In this document: positions 51,172 through 59,388 of the stretch, in pieces | Layout of the letters: the number at the start of each line of letters is the position of its first letter | Position numbering within the stretch: the stretch's first letter is position 1 | Assembly: GCA_001023575.1 (NCBI GenBank) | Contig: CP011489.1 | Location: 2,255,747-2,319,746, forward strand | DNA from: Actinobacteria bacterium IMCC26256 | Lineage (GTDB): Bacteria > Actinomycetota > Acidimicrobiia > IMCC26256 | Direction of reading: 5' to 3' | DNA: 64,000 nt | Made by a program: the position numbers and the translations under genes | The notes under the pieces: model-generated | Told to the model about the DNA's origin: nothing | Seen by the model: only the letters and a program-made list of their open reading frames with translations | The model's database searches: none

Positions 51172-52550
51172 TCTCCAGCACCTAGATCTGATGCACCTGA
51201 ATCTGAGGCAGTTACATCTAACGCTCTGTCATTGTTCTGGCACATGGCGATTACTTCTTCACGAAAGAACTTATGAAGGCTCACCACAGGCGAGACAGCC
51301 GATGGCCCAAGCGGACAGATAGTTGTCTGGCTAAACGGAGCATTGAGCCCTGGAGAGATGTTGTCTCCGACATCAAGTAGGAGGTCTAGATCCTGCGGGC
51401 GTCCATAACCATGAGAGATCCGGTAGAGCACTTTCTCTATCCAACCGGTCCCTTCGCGACAAGGAGTGCACTTGCCACAGGATTCGTGTGCGAAGAACTT
51501 TGCTAGGCGCCACGCGACCAGTGCAGGATTTGTTGTCTCGTCATAAACCATCACAGCGCCAGAGCCGAGCATGACTCCGAAGGTCTGCTGAACGTAATCC
51601 ATGTCGAGTGGTGCATCGAGGTGCTCATCTGATCCGGTGAGCCACTGCGACGATGCGCCGCCCGGGATAAAGAACTTAACTTTTCCTCCGTTGCGCACTC
51701 CACCACCAAGTTCTGGTGACTCAATGAGATCGCGGAAGGTAATGCCGAGTTCAACCTCGTAGTTACCCGGGCGATTTACATGCCCGGATAGAGAGAAGAT
51801 GCGAGTGCCCGTCGACTTGTTGACACCCAACTTCGCGTACTCAGCGCCACCCATACGCATGATGTGAGGAACAGTTGAGAGTGTCTCGACATTGTTAACG
51901 ATCGTGGGCTTTGCATAGAGCCCAGCGACTGCGGGGAACGGAGGTCGAATGCGCGGCATTCCGCGATCGCCCTCGAGGCTCGAGAGGAGCGCTGTCTCTT
52001 CGCCGCAGATATATGCCCCTGCAGCGCGATGAATCACGATGTCGAGATCAAATCCAGATCCGAGAATATTGGCTCCAAGAAACCCCGCTGCATGTGCATC
52101 ACGACGGGCAGCCTCGAGGCGTTCAAACCCAAGAGCAAACTCCCCACGGACATAGATGAATGCAAGGTTGCATCCAATTGCGTAACTCGAGATTGCAATG
52201 CCTTCAATTAACTGGTGCGGGTCGTTCTCGATGAGCATGCGGTCTTTAAATGTTGAGGGCTCTCCCTCATCACCATTGACAACTAGGTATCGAGGGTAGG
52301 AATCCTTCGGCAGGAACGACCACTTCGTGCCTGTTGGGAACCCAGCGCCACCGCGGCCTCGTAGCCCAGCGGCTGCAACTTGCTCGGCGCCGATTGCCTC
52401 GGGGTCCAACTTAAGAGCTGCGCGAAATGCCTCATACCCACCTGATTGAGTAAAGCCATCAAGCGTCCATGAATCCTCAGGGCGATCACGTAAACGCTTT
52501 GTCACAATGCGCGTCTCTGTCGCGTTAGGAGCACCAATCACAGAGGTCAT
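51168..52550 (-). CDS. nuoF: NADH-quinone oxidoreductase subunit F (NADH/FMN), 14-subunit operon
   Basis: NADH-oxidising flavin subunit, 460 residues. GRGGAGFPTGTKW (65-77) and NGDEGEPSTFKDR bind FMN and NADH; SCGKCTPCREG plus a later cysteine (TICPLGPSA) bind 4Fe-4S cluster N3. The ATG at 52548-52550 overlaps the nuoE stop; an upstream in-frame extension to 52709 would lie inside nuoE and shows no family homology. Its presence makes this the NADH-using complex. Confidence 0.96.
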   Translation of the reverse strand: MTSVIGAPNATETRIVTKRLRDRPEDSWTLDGFTQSGGYEAFRAALKLDPEAIGAEQVAAAGLRGRGGAGFPTGTKWSFLPKDSYPRYLVVNGDEGEPSTFKDRMLIENDPHQLIEGIAISSYAIGCNLAFIYVRGEFALGFERLEAARRDAHAAGFLGANILGSGFDLDIVIHRAAGAYICGEETALLSSLEGDRGMPRIRPPFPAVAGLYAKPTIVNNVETLSTVPHIMRMGGAEYAKLGVNKSTGTRIFSLSGHVNRPGNYEVELGITFRDLIESPELGGGVRNGGKVKFFIPGGASSQWLTGSDEHLDAPLDMDYVQQTFGVMLGSGAVMVYDETTNPALVAWRLAKFFAHESCGKCTPCREGTGWIEKVLYRISHGYGRPQDLDLLLDVGDNISPGLNAPFSQTTICPLGPSAVSPVVSLHKFFREEVIAMCQNNDRALDVTASDSGASDLGAGE

Positions 52551-53050
52551 CCTTGACCACCTCCAGCAACTCCGCCGCTCACGCCACGCGCAGTTAGTTC
52601 GCCGGCTTTGTAAGCCTCGATGATCTCGGTTGCTGACCCAGGAGTGAGGCTCTCGTGAAACTCGTAGTTCACCTGCATAGCGGGGGCATTGCCACAGGCT
52701 GCAAGGCACTCAACCTCTTCGATCGTTACTTCTTTGTCGCTGGCGTAGCGCTGCTCCAAGTGCTCAAGTACCTCGGGTCCACCCATTACCAAGCATGTGA
52801 CGTTCGTGCAGACCGATACGACTAAACGCCCAACTTCATCGCGCTTAAACATTGTGTAGAAAGAGCAGGTGCCGAGGACCTCTGCTGGAGTGACCCCAAT
52901 CATCCCCGCAATCTCGCGCATTGCATCCTGGGTTAAGTAACCGTCTTGATCCTGTGCAAGATGCGCAAGCGGAAGGATCGCTGATTTTGTTTTTGGGTAA
53001 CGCGCAACAATCTCATTCGCTAGTAAAAGATTCTCAGGTGTAAAAGCCAT
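52547..53050 (-). CDS. nuoE: NADH-quinone oxidoreductase subunit E (2Fe-2S), 14-subunit operon
   Basis: Thioredoxin-like 2Fe-2S subunit of the NADH module, 167 residues. Cluster N1a ligands are visible as Cys81-x4-Cys86 (CTNVTC) and Cys115-x3-Cys119 (CLAAC). The N-terminal helical segment (ILPLAHLAQDQDGYLTQDAM) is typical. It overlaps nuoD and nuoF. A Gly-rich tail ends the protein. Confidence 0.96.
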   Translation of the reverse strand: MAFTPENLLLANEIVARYPKTKSAILPLAHLAQDQDGYLTQDAMREIAGMIGVTPAEVLGTCSFYTMFKRDEVGRLVVSVCTNVTCLVMGGPEVLEHLEQRYASDKEVTIEEVECLAACGNAPAMQVNYEFHESLTPGSATEIIEAYKAGELTARGVSGGVAGGGQG

Positions 53051-54429
53051 CAGCGGTCTACCTCCCCCATAATTGGGTCACAGGTAGAGATGATCGCGAC
53101 TGCATCGGCGACCATTCGCCCCTCCATCATCGGGCTAATTGCCTGCAAGTTGTAGAAAGACGGCCCCCGGACATGCATGCGCACTGGCTTCCCTGTTCCA
53201 TCCGATACGAGGTAGCAGCCGATCTCTCCACGAGGAGACTCGACACGTGCATATGTCTCGCCGGGCGGAACGCGAAAGCCCTCTGTAAATAGTTTGAAGT
53301 GATGAATCAACGCCTCCATCGACTCATCAATGCGAGCGCGAGGTGGCGGTGTAATTTTTTTATCCTGAACGCGGTAGTCGCCTCCGGGCATTTTTGCGAC
53401 GCATTGACGCACGATCTTTACAGACTCGAGTACCTCGAACAGGCGAATTCGATAACGGTCGTAGCAGTCGCCATTGTCGGTGTAGATGACATCGAAGTCG
53501 ACCTGGTCATACGCAAGATACGGTTGGGTCTTGCGGAGGTCCCATGGGAATCCTGTAGAGCGAAGAACAGGTCCGGTAATCGAGAGCGCCATGCATTGCT
53601 CAGTAGTGATTACTCCAACCCCAACGGTTCGCGACTGCCAGATTGGATTCTCAGTAAGGAGCTTGTCGTAATCGGCGATCCCGGCCTCGACCTGTTCGCA
53701 TACACCTAGCACTGCCTCTTGCCAGCCGTCAGGAAGATCAGCGGCGAGGCCACCCGGGCGAATGAAGTTGTGGTTCATTCGCAGCCCTGTGATTATCTCA
53801 AGAACGCGTAACACCTCTTCTCGCTCGCGCCATCCGTAGAGCATCATGTTTACTGCACCCATGTCCATGCCGTTAGTGGCCTGGAACAAAAGGTGCGAGG
53901 AGATGCGATTCAACTCAACGAGCATCATGCGCATCCAGATAGCTCGCTCTGGTAGCTCTACGTCAAGAAGTTGCTCAACGGCTGTTGCAAAAACAAGTTC
54001 GTTCGAGAGCGGAGATACGTAATCCATACGAGTGACGTTGGTTGCGCCCTGCACATAAGTAAGTTCTTCGCCGGTCTTCTCCATCCCAGTGTGCAGGTAG
54101 CCGATTACCGGCTTCGCGCGCACCACGGTCTCTCCGTCGAGCTCCATCATCATGCGCAGCACTCCGTGAGTGGAGGGGTGCTGGGGACCCATGTTGATGA
54201 TCATCGTCTGGCCATCGCCCTCAAGCTCTGGCCATGGTCCTCCAGCGATGACAATCTCTTGAAGCGGTCGCAACTCCTGCGACCCCTCTCCAGTCTGGCG
54301 CGATAAACGCTTTAACTCGGGGGCGATGACAGCTTGCTCCGCTACGTCTTCATCCACATCGTCACCTGAATCCGTGCCGCTCGAGTCGCCAGTGATCTGC
54401 ATTTTGAGTTCTTCTTCAGTGAGACTCAT
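53050..54429 (-). CDS. nuoD: NADH-quinone oxidoreductase subunit D, 14-subunit operon (HTG type)
   Basis: Quinone-binding catalytic subunit, 459 residues, with an N-terminal acidic extension of about 60 residues (DSGDDVDEDVAEQ). GPQHPSTHGVLRM provides the quinone-site histidine. The segment GYLHTGMEKT has Thr114 where the other NuoD and mitochondrial NDUFS2 have the methylated arginine; HTG is the usual form in actinobacterial NuoD. Start overlaps nuoC by four bases. Confidence 0.96.
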   Translation of the reverse strand: MSLTEEELKMQITGDSSGTDSGDDVDEDVAEQAVIAPELKRLSRQTGEGSQELRPLQEIVIAGGPWPELEGDGQTMIINMGPQHPSTHGVLRMMMELDGETVVRAKPVIGYLHTGMEKTGEELTYVQGATNVTRMDYVSPLSNELVFATAVEQLLDVELPERAIWMRMMLVELNRISSHLLFQATNGMDMGAVNMMLYGWREREEVLRVLEIITGLRMNHNFIRPGGLAADLPDGWQEAVLGVCEQVEAGIADYDKLLTENPIWQSRTVGVGVITTEQCMALSITGPVLRSTGFPWDLRKTQPYLAYDQVDFDVIYTDNGDCYDRYRIRLFEVLESVKIVRQCVAKMPGGDYRVQDKKITPPPRARIDESMEALIHHFKLFTEGFRVPPGETYARVESPRGEIGCYLVSDGTGKPVRMHVRGPSFYNLQAISPMMEGRMVADAVAIISTCDPIMGEVDR

Positions 54430-54950
54430 CGCGGACCTGGGTCTCCTTTGAATGTGACGGGGACGCGCGCAGGAGCATCATCCTTACGCAGGGGGTGCCC
54501 AACCCATTCGTCTGGCATGAGGATACGAGTTAGATCGGGATGGCCCTCAAACGTGATTCCGAACATGTCGTATACCTCGCGCTCCGGGAAGGAAGTCCCA
54601 GAGAAAGACGATGTAAGCGTTGGAACACTCGGATCTGACTCTGGTACCTGAGTAATAAGTCGGATGCGAATGTTTCGCGGGTGCGAAATCAGGTTGACAA
54701 CGACCTCAAAACGCTCGCGCTTTATGCCAGGGATCTGGGAGCGCTCAACATCTTGCAAGTGATCAACAGCGGTTACATCAAGACACATCGTAAACTCTTC
54801 ACTCACGCGCAAATACTCAACTACATCAGCGAGTGATGACTTCTCTACATGCACGACACTCTGCCCATGGCTCTCAATCGCTACTGAGCCTGCGAATTTT
54901 ACGACTAGCGCATCAGTCGGCGTTGTGTAGGCGAAAGCGGATTCAGTCAT
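54426..54950 (-). CDS. nuoC: NADH-quinone oxidoreductase subunit C, 14-subunit operon
   Basis: 30 kDa homologue of the peripheral arm, 174 residues. The C-terminal signature FPEREVYDMFGITFEGHPDLTRILMPDEW then VGHPLRKDD is clear. It lies 7 bases after nuoB and overlaps nuoD. Shorter at both ends than the copy in the 11-subunit operon. Confidence 0.95.
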   Translation of the reverse strand: MTESAFAYTTPTDALVVKFAGSVAIESHGQSVVHVEKSSLADVVEYLRVSEEFTMCLDVTAVDHLQDVERSQIPGIKRERFEVVVNLISHPRNIRIRLITQVPESDPSVPTLTSSFSGTSFPEREVYDMFGITFEGHPDLTRILMPDEWVGHPLRKDDAPARVPVTFKGDPGPR

Positions 54951-54957
54951 CGTCTAC

Positions 54958-55548
54958 TCAGACCGCAAGAGTTGAGGAGGAGTGGTCGGCTATTGAGACT
55001 GTTACTGGTGTAGGAGCAGAATCAGCGGGGAGAACATTCGCTATCTCAATACCGGCGCCACCATTGTTCGCAGAGCGGCGCTTCATGATCTCGCCAGTTC
55101 GAACCATCTCGTGGAGATTAAGGATTCCATGCATCAACGTCTCAGGCCCTGGAGGACAGCCCGGAATATAAACATCTACCGGAACAATCTGATCAACACC
55201 TTGAACAATGGCGTAGTTGTTGAACATGCCACCACTACTTGCGCAGACCCCCATCGAGATGACCCACTTCGGCTCAACCATCTGGTCGTAAACTTGGCGC
55301 AGAACCGGCGCCATCTTCTGGCTAACGCGTCCTGCAACGATCATTAGGTCCGCTTGGCGCGGACTGGCACGAAATACCTCCATGCCGTATCGACCTAGGT
55401 CATAGTGCGCGCCGCCTGCTGCCATCATCTCGATAGCGCAGCATGCAAGCCCAAAAGCTGCTGGCCACATCGAACGTCGGCGCGCCCACTGCACAACATC
55501 CTCGAGTTGCCCGGTCATGAAATTATGGCCGACCTGCTCCATACCCAT
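54958..55548 (-). CDS. nuoB: NADH-quinone oxidoreductase subunit B (cluster N2), 14-subunit operon
   Basis: PSST homologue, 196 residues. N2 ligands Cys36-Cys37 (GLACCAIE), Cys102 (GVCASSGG) and Cys131 (PGCPPGPE) are all present. A ~30-residue C-terminal tail is hydrophobic and polar without known function. Start overlaps the nuoA stop by one base. Confidence 0.97.
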   Translation of the reverse strand: MGMEQVGHNFMTGQLEDVVQWARRRSMWPAAFGLACCAIEMMAAGGAHYDLGRYGMEVFRASPRQADLMIVAGRVSQKMAPVLRQVYDQMVEPKWVISMGVCASSGGMFNNYAIVQGVDQIVPVDVYIPGCPPGPETLMHGILNLHEMVRTGEIMKRRSANNGGAGIEIANVLPADSAPTPVTVSIADHSSSTLAV

Positions 55549-56024
55549 TAAGCGGCTGACTCCTCAGTTTGAATACCGAGTGCATTGATTGAGTCGCTAT
55601 TCGCAAAAATTGTTGGAGATCCATCGCTACGCATAATCGGTCGCACGATTTGATCAGAGACTCGCGCTATCGGGCCCCAATCAAGGGCGCCCGTCGAGAG
55701 TAGGTAAGCGAAGGGAACAATGAGTACGCCAAGAAATACTCCCATGACGCCTAAACCATAAGCACCGAGTTCGCGCAGGATTGTTGCAAACGGATACAGA
55801 AAAATAATCTCGACATCAAGAACAATGAAGGCCATAGCTACTAAATAGAACTTCACCGGAAAGCGCTCGACCGGCTCACTCTCCGAGACGATTCCGCACT
55901 CATAGGAAGCAGTCTTGGCCTTGGTCTTTCGACTCGGAGCGAGTAGCTGAGAGGCGAAGAAGGATCCGGCGCCGAATCCAAAAGCGAGCAGGGCCATCGT
56001 GAGTATCGGTAGGTACTGACTCAT
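55548..56024 (-). CDS. nuoA: NADH-quinone oxidoreductase subunit A, 14-subunit operon
   Basis: Three-span membrane subunit, 158 residues; the usual length is 120-147, with extra sequence at the C-terminus. [18 protein letters not shown] contains the conserved Asp-Val-Glu of helix 2. It opens the 14-subunit operon. The ATG is preceded by an AGAGGAGA binding site. The 208 bases upstream, before the reductase gene, should hold the operon promoter; a small CGGCC/GGCCG hairpin (56218-56230) lies there, but no clear -35/-10 pair was found. Confidence 0.95.
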   Translation of the reverse strand: MSQYLPILTMALLAFGFGAGSFFASQLLAPSRKTKAKTASYECGIVSESEPVERFPVKFYLVAMAFIVLDVEIIFLYPFATILRELGAYGLGVMGVFLGVLIVPFAYLLSTGALDWGPIARVSDQIVRPIMRSDGSPTIFANSDSINALGIQTEESAA

Positions 56025-56232
56025 GCTCCGTCTCCTCTCTTAGTCCGATTCTTGATTCGCTCTTGGGTAAAAAATTTTCGCATCTTGAGCGCCGCTGCTT
56101 TTAGTACTGCGATATGTGGTGACGCTACCTGCGAGCAACGCTGCAGAGGCTATTAGGTGCGGCATTGGTTAATGCGAAACCTGCGCGGCCAAAAACACAT
56201 TCCCGCTGAATACTCTTCGGCCTATGGCCGGT

Positions 56233-57498
56233 CTATGGCTCCGGCGTGAGGGCAACGATCTTCTCGACCAATGCATACGCGGCCTCCGCTGGCCCAATCT
56301 CATCCGGTCGGAGGAGGTTCGCCATAATTCGCAGCACCCACTCCATGAGGGTCCGAGACTGCATACCTACATGAGTAAGTTCGCGCATCACGGCGGGGTT
56401 CCCGATGATCTTGACGAAGAGTCGAGCCACCTTGAAGTAGAGGCCATATGTCTCGACTAGGAGCTCCGGGTATTGCTGGAGCGCAAGGCCATCTCCAGAG
56501 GTCAAGGCTTGGTCAACTACACCCGCAACCATGCGCCCCGTCTCGTATGCGTAGGCAATACCCTCGCCATTAAAGGGGTTCACGGAGCCAGCGGCATCCC
56601 CGGCCACGATCCAATTCGGGCCAACATTGGGGGTAACAGAGCCTCCGGTCGGGAGTTTTCCGCCAGTTACCGGCCCCTCAGCCGTATCAGCGGAGAGCCC
56701 CCAGTATGAAGGCGCCACATCGACGAAGGTCTCCATCAACTTGCTCGTATTTATGTCCTTCCATCCCGAGAAGGTAGATAGGAGCCCTACCCCTACATTT
56801 ACGCGCCCATCGCCGAGTGGGAAAATCCAGCCGTAGCCTGGGACATGGGCTCCGGAGCGATCAACGATATCTAAGTGGCTCTCGATCCAAGGATCTTCAT
56901 GGCGTGGACTCCGGTAATAGCCGCGAACCGCCATTCCTAGGGGATATTTGCGGTCTCGATTTGTCCCTAGAGCCCTTCCAAATCGGGAGTTTGCCCCATC
57001 AGCCACCACTACATAACGAGCTGAGACATTCTCTAAAGTTCCCGTATCCTTGTGTTTTACGTTGGCGCCAGTGACAATCCCGCTCTCTAGGGTGGGCTCG
57101 ACGGCCTCGCAGCCCTGCCAGAGAGTGGCCCCGGCCTTGACGGAGCGCTCTGCAACCATCTCATCTAGGTCCCTGCGGCGCACAACATACCCATAATCTG
57201 GGAAATCAGGGTGCTGTGGCCAGGCCAACTCCATGGTCACCCCATGGGCTATTGATCTAAGGCCGTCATACCGGTGGAAATCGGAGAGCGGCTCAGCTAA
57301 CTCCATATCGGTGAGTTGCTTAACTGACCTCGGGGTAAGCCCGTCCCCACAGGTTTTGTCCCTTGGGAATCGCTTTCGCTCGACGACGAGTACGGAGTGC
57401 CCGTTTTGGGCAAGCCAATAGGCCGCAGATGCACCCGCCGGCCCGGCACCAATTACTAAAGCGTCGTATCGCTTTGACATCTCCATATCGTCGCGCAA
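56233..57498 (-). CDS. Geranylgeranyl-reductase-family FAD oxidoreductase (menaquinone reductase candidate)
   Basis: About 421 residues. The FAD-binding VIGAGPAGASAAYWL motif, the ERKRFPRDKTCGDGLTPR region and the GDAAGSVNPFNGEGIAYA motif place it in the GGR/MenJ family. Members saturate isoprenoid double bonds; in mycobacteria MenJ hydrogenates the menaquinone side chain. Placement next to nuoA supports a quinone role, but archaeal-type lipid or chlorophyll-type substrates share the family. The start is uncertain: TTG at 57496-57498 has GGAG five bases upstream; GTG 57504, ATG 57486 and ATG 57480 are alternatives. Confidence 0.85.
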   Translation of the reverse strand: MRDDMEMSKRYDALVIGAGPAGASAAYWLAQNGHSVLVVERKRFPRDKTCGDGLTPRSVKQLTDMELAEPLSDFHRYDGLRSIAHGVTMELAWPQHPDFPDYGYVVRRRDLDEMVAERSVKAGATLWQGCEAVEPTLESGIVTGANVKHKDTGTLENVSARYVVVADGANSRFGRALGTNRDRKYPLGMAVRGYYRSPRHEDPWIESHLDIVDRSGAHVPGYGWIFPLGDGRVNVGVGLLSTFSGWKDINTSKLMETFVDVAPSYWGLSADTAEGPVTGGKLPTGGSVTPNVGPNWIVAGDAAGSVNPFNGEGIAYAYETGRMVAGVVDQALTSGDGLALQQYPELLVETYGLYFKVARLFVKIIGNPAVMRELTHVGMQSRTLMEWVLRIMANLLRPDEIGPAEAAYALVEKIVALTPEP

Positions 57499-57660
57499 CT
57501 TCACTCCATTTACCGCAACGCGCGCATCAAGAATCCTCGGTATTTAGTGTGGCAAGTTTCACGCAATCGAGTCTCCATAAATACTTCCCCCGAACCTGCG
57601 TTAGGAGCCTCGGCATAGGTAACCTGCTAACCGACACTCGCCTTGGAGGAAACACGCTCG

Positions 57661-58152
57661 ATGCCCAACTTGTTGCCAGACTGGCACTTCCTACGACCAG
57701 CGGGACGCCTTATTTGGTCATCCCTCTTGCTGATCATTGGTACTGGGCTAATCCTCTGGCAGATGCGCAAGCCAAAATCAACTCGCCCCACTACTTGGGC
57801 CCAGGCAATGGCTGGATCGCTCTACGTATTCGCAATTTTTGCCCTCGCATACGCAGTAGTTCCACACGAGATCATCACGATCTTTGATAGTTATTTTAAG
57901 TGGGGAACAGACAAGTTCTTATTCCAGAGCGGTCAAGTAGTCGTTGGATTCAAGATTCCAATCTCGTTTAGTTATCAGGCGTTACGCGACATTGTTGTTG
58001 TCACCTTCTACATATTCCTGTTTGGTATCAATATCGCGATCGTCTCGAAGTGGCAGAAGCGCCCAACACAAGCTGAGGCCGACGCCCTTAAAGCGGCGAC
58101 CGTCGATTCAGGAACATCACGATTTGGGCGTCCGCTAAAGGCGAAGGCGTAA
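57661..58152 (+). CDS. Unknown three-span membrane protein, first gene of the b6c operon
   Basis: 163 residues. Three membrane segments are visible (LIWSSLLLIIGTGLILW, AMAGSLYVFAIFALAYAVV, and DIVVVTFYIFLFGINIAIV), with a charged C-terminal tail ending in LKAKA. Between spans 2 and 3 is a conserved-looking FDSYFKWGTDKFLFQSG loop. I recognise no family. GGAGG at 57645 precedes the ATG at a long 11-base spacing; a TTG at 57643 would add six residues. It lies three bases before the ferredoxin gene, so it is probably an accessory subunit or assembly factor of the quinol oxidase. Confidence 0.75.
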   Translation: MPNLLPDWHFLRPAGRLIWSSLLLIIGTGLILWQMRKPKSTRPTTWAQAMAGSLYVFAIFALAYAVVPHEIITIFDSYFKWGTDKFLFQSGQVVVGFKIPISFSYQALRDIVVVTFYIFLFGINIAIVSKWQKRPTQAEADALKAATVDSGTSRFGRPLKAKA

Positions 58153-58155
58153 CCA

Positions 58156-58569
58156 ATGGGCCGCAATGACGCCAATCCGCCAATGCCAGATTTCTCAACC
58201 GACTACGTGCTTCAAGAGGTCGACCCGAGTTACCTCTTGGCATCAGTTAAGCCAAAACAATTTCTGCACATTGACCAATCTGAATGCATCATGTGCGAGG
58301 GCTGCGTAGATATCTGCCCATGGAAATGCATTCACATGGTCTCGGTAGATGCGATTACCGAGGCCATCGGAACCGAACTCCCAGGTGAGGATCCGCGCGA
58401 CACCGTTGCATTCATCGTCGACGAAGACATCTGCACACGCTGTGCACTCTGCGTCGATCGCTGCCCAACAGGAGTAATAATTCTTGGCAAGATCGCCGAG
58501 CCCGGCGCCGTAGGTGACCCCCATGCGCGCACACAGCGCCACGGGTACTCGTATGGAGTTCGGTTCTAA
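58156..58569 (+). CDS. Dicluster 4Fe-4S ferredoxin in the b6c operon
   Basis: 137-residue ferredoxin-like protein with two complete Cys-x2-Cys-x2-Cys-x3-Cys-Pro motifs (44-47-50-54 and 93-96-99-103), separated by a 38-residue insert. A 40-residue N-terminal extension and 30-residue tail surround them. No signal peptide, so it should act on the cytoplasmic side. It lies between a membrane protein and the b6-like cytochrome b, so it may be a peripheral subunit exchanging electrons with the n-side haems or a soluble donor or acceptor. The insert between motifs is longer than in small bacterial ferredoxins. Confidence 0.88.
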   Translation: MGRNDANPPMPDFSTDYVLQEVDPSYLLASVKPKQFLHIDQSECIMCEGCVDICPWKCIHMVSVDAITEAIGTELPGEDPRDTVAFIVDEDICTRCALCVDRCPTGVIILGKIAEPGAVGDPHARTQRHGYSYGVRF

Positions 58570-58592
58570 CCAACTAAACAAGGAGCACCACC

Positions 58593-59372
58593 GTGGCCGA
58601 TGGCAACGGTAACAGCACAAAATTAGCGGACCGTGCCAGCGAGCTCGGCGGAAAAGTCACGGACTCACAGGCTTGGAACTCAATATTCCGCCCGGGGTCA
58701 ATCTTCCGCAAGGGCTACACGGATAGTCCACGTAACCGTTCATATGTTGTCATGAACAGCCTGCTCTACCACCTTCACCCCGTGAAGGTTAAGAGGCATG
58801 CGGTAAAGGTCTCCTACACGCTCTGCCTTGGTGGCCTCTCGTTCTTCACGTTCATCCTCCTAACGGTTACCGGCATCTTCTTGATGTTCTTCTACCGACC
58901 AACAGATACACAGGCCTGGGCCAACATTCAGCAACTTGAGACAGCCGTCTACTTCGGATCACTAATCCGAAACATGCACCGCTGGGCTGCTCACCTCATG
59001 GTCATCAGCGTGTTCTTACATATGAGCCGCGTCTTCTATCACGGCGCATATAAAGCGCCACGTGAGTTCAACTGGGTAATTGGCGTCATCCTCCTAGTTC
59101 TCACGCTCATGCTCTCCTTCACCGGATACCTACTCCCATGGGACCAGTTGGCACTATGGGCCGTCACCGTTGGTACCAACATGATGGGGTACTCGCCCGT
59201 ATTCGGTACTCAAATTCGATATGCGTTACTAGGTGCAAAGGAGATCAGCGGAGACACACTTCTTCGCTGGTATGTGCTGCACGTGATTCTCTTGCCCTTT
59301 GTCGCTGTGATCTTCATGGCGATTCACTTCTGGCGCGTCCGCAAGGATGGCGGCATCTCCGGTCCGCTATAG
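58593..59372 (+). CDS. Cytochrome b6-like subunit of a bc complex
   Basis: 259 residues, four spans, the N-terminal half of cytochrome b. Haem ligands are His129/His143 (13 residues between) and His230/His245 (14 residues between); the 14-residue spacing is the b6-type pattern. Cys78 lies in LCLGG, equivalent to the cysteine of cytochrome b6 (YCLGG) that binds the extra c-type haem. LPWDQLALWAV and the terminal RKDGGISGPL are also b6-like. A ~50-residue N-terminal extension precedes the membrane part. GTG start at 58593 with AGGAG 7 bases upstream. Quinol oxidation at the membrane. Confidence 0.93.
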   Translation: MADGNGNSTKLADRASELGGKVTDSQAWNSIFRPGSIFRKGYTDSPRNRSYVVMNSLLYHLHPVKVKRHAVKVSYTLCLGGLSFFTFILLTVTGIFLMFFYRPTDTQAWANIQQLETAVYFGSLIRNMHRWAAHLMVISVFLHMSRVFYHGAYKAPREFNWVIGVILLVLTLMLSFTGYLLPWDQLALWAVTVGTNMMGYSPVFGTQIRYALLGAKEISGDTLLRWYVLHVILLPFVAVIFMAIHFWRVRKDGGISGPL

Positions 59373-59388
59373 GCCGAGGAGTAGATAA

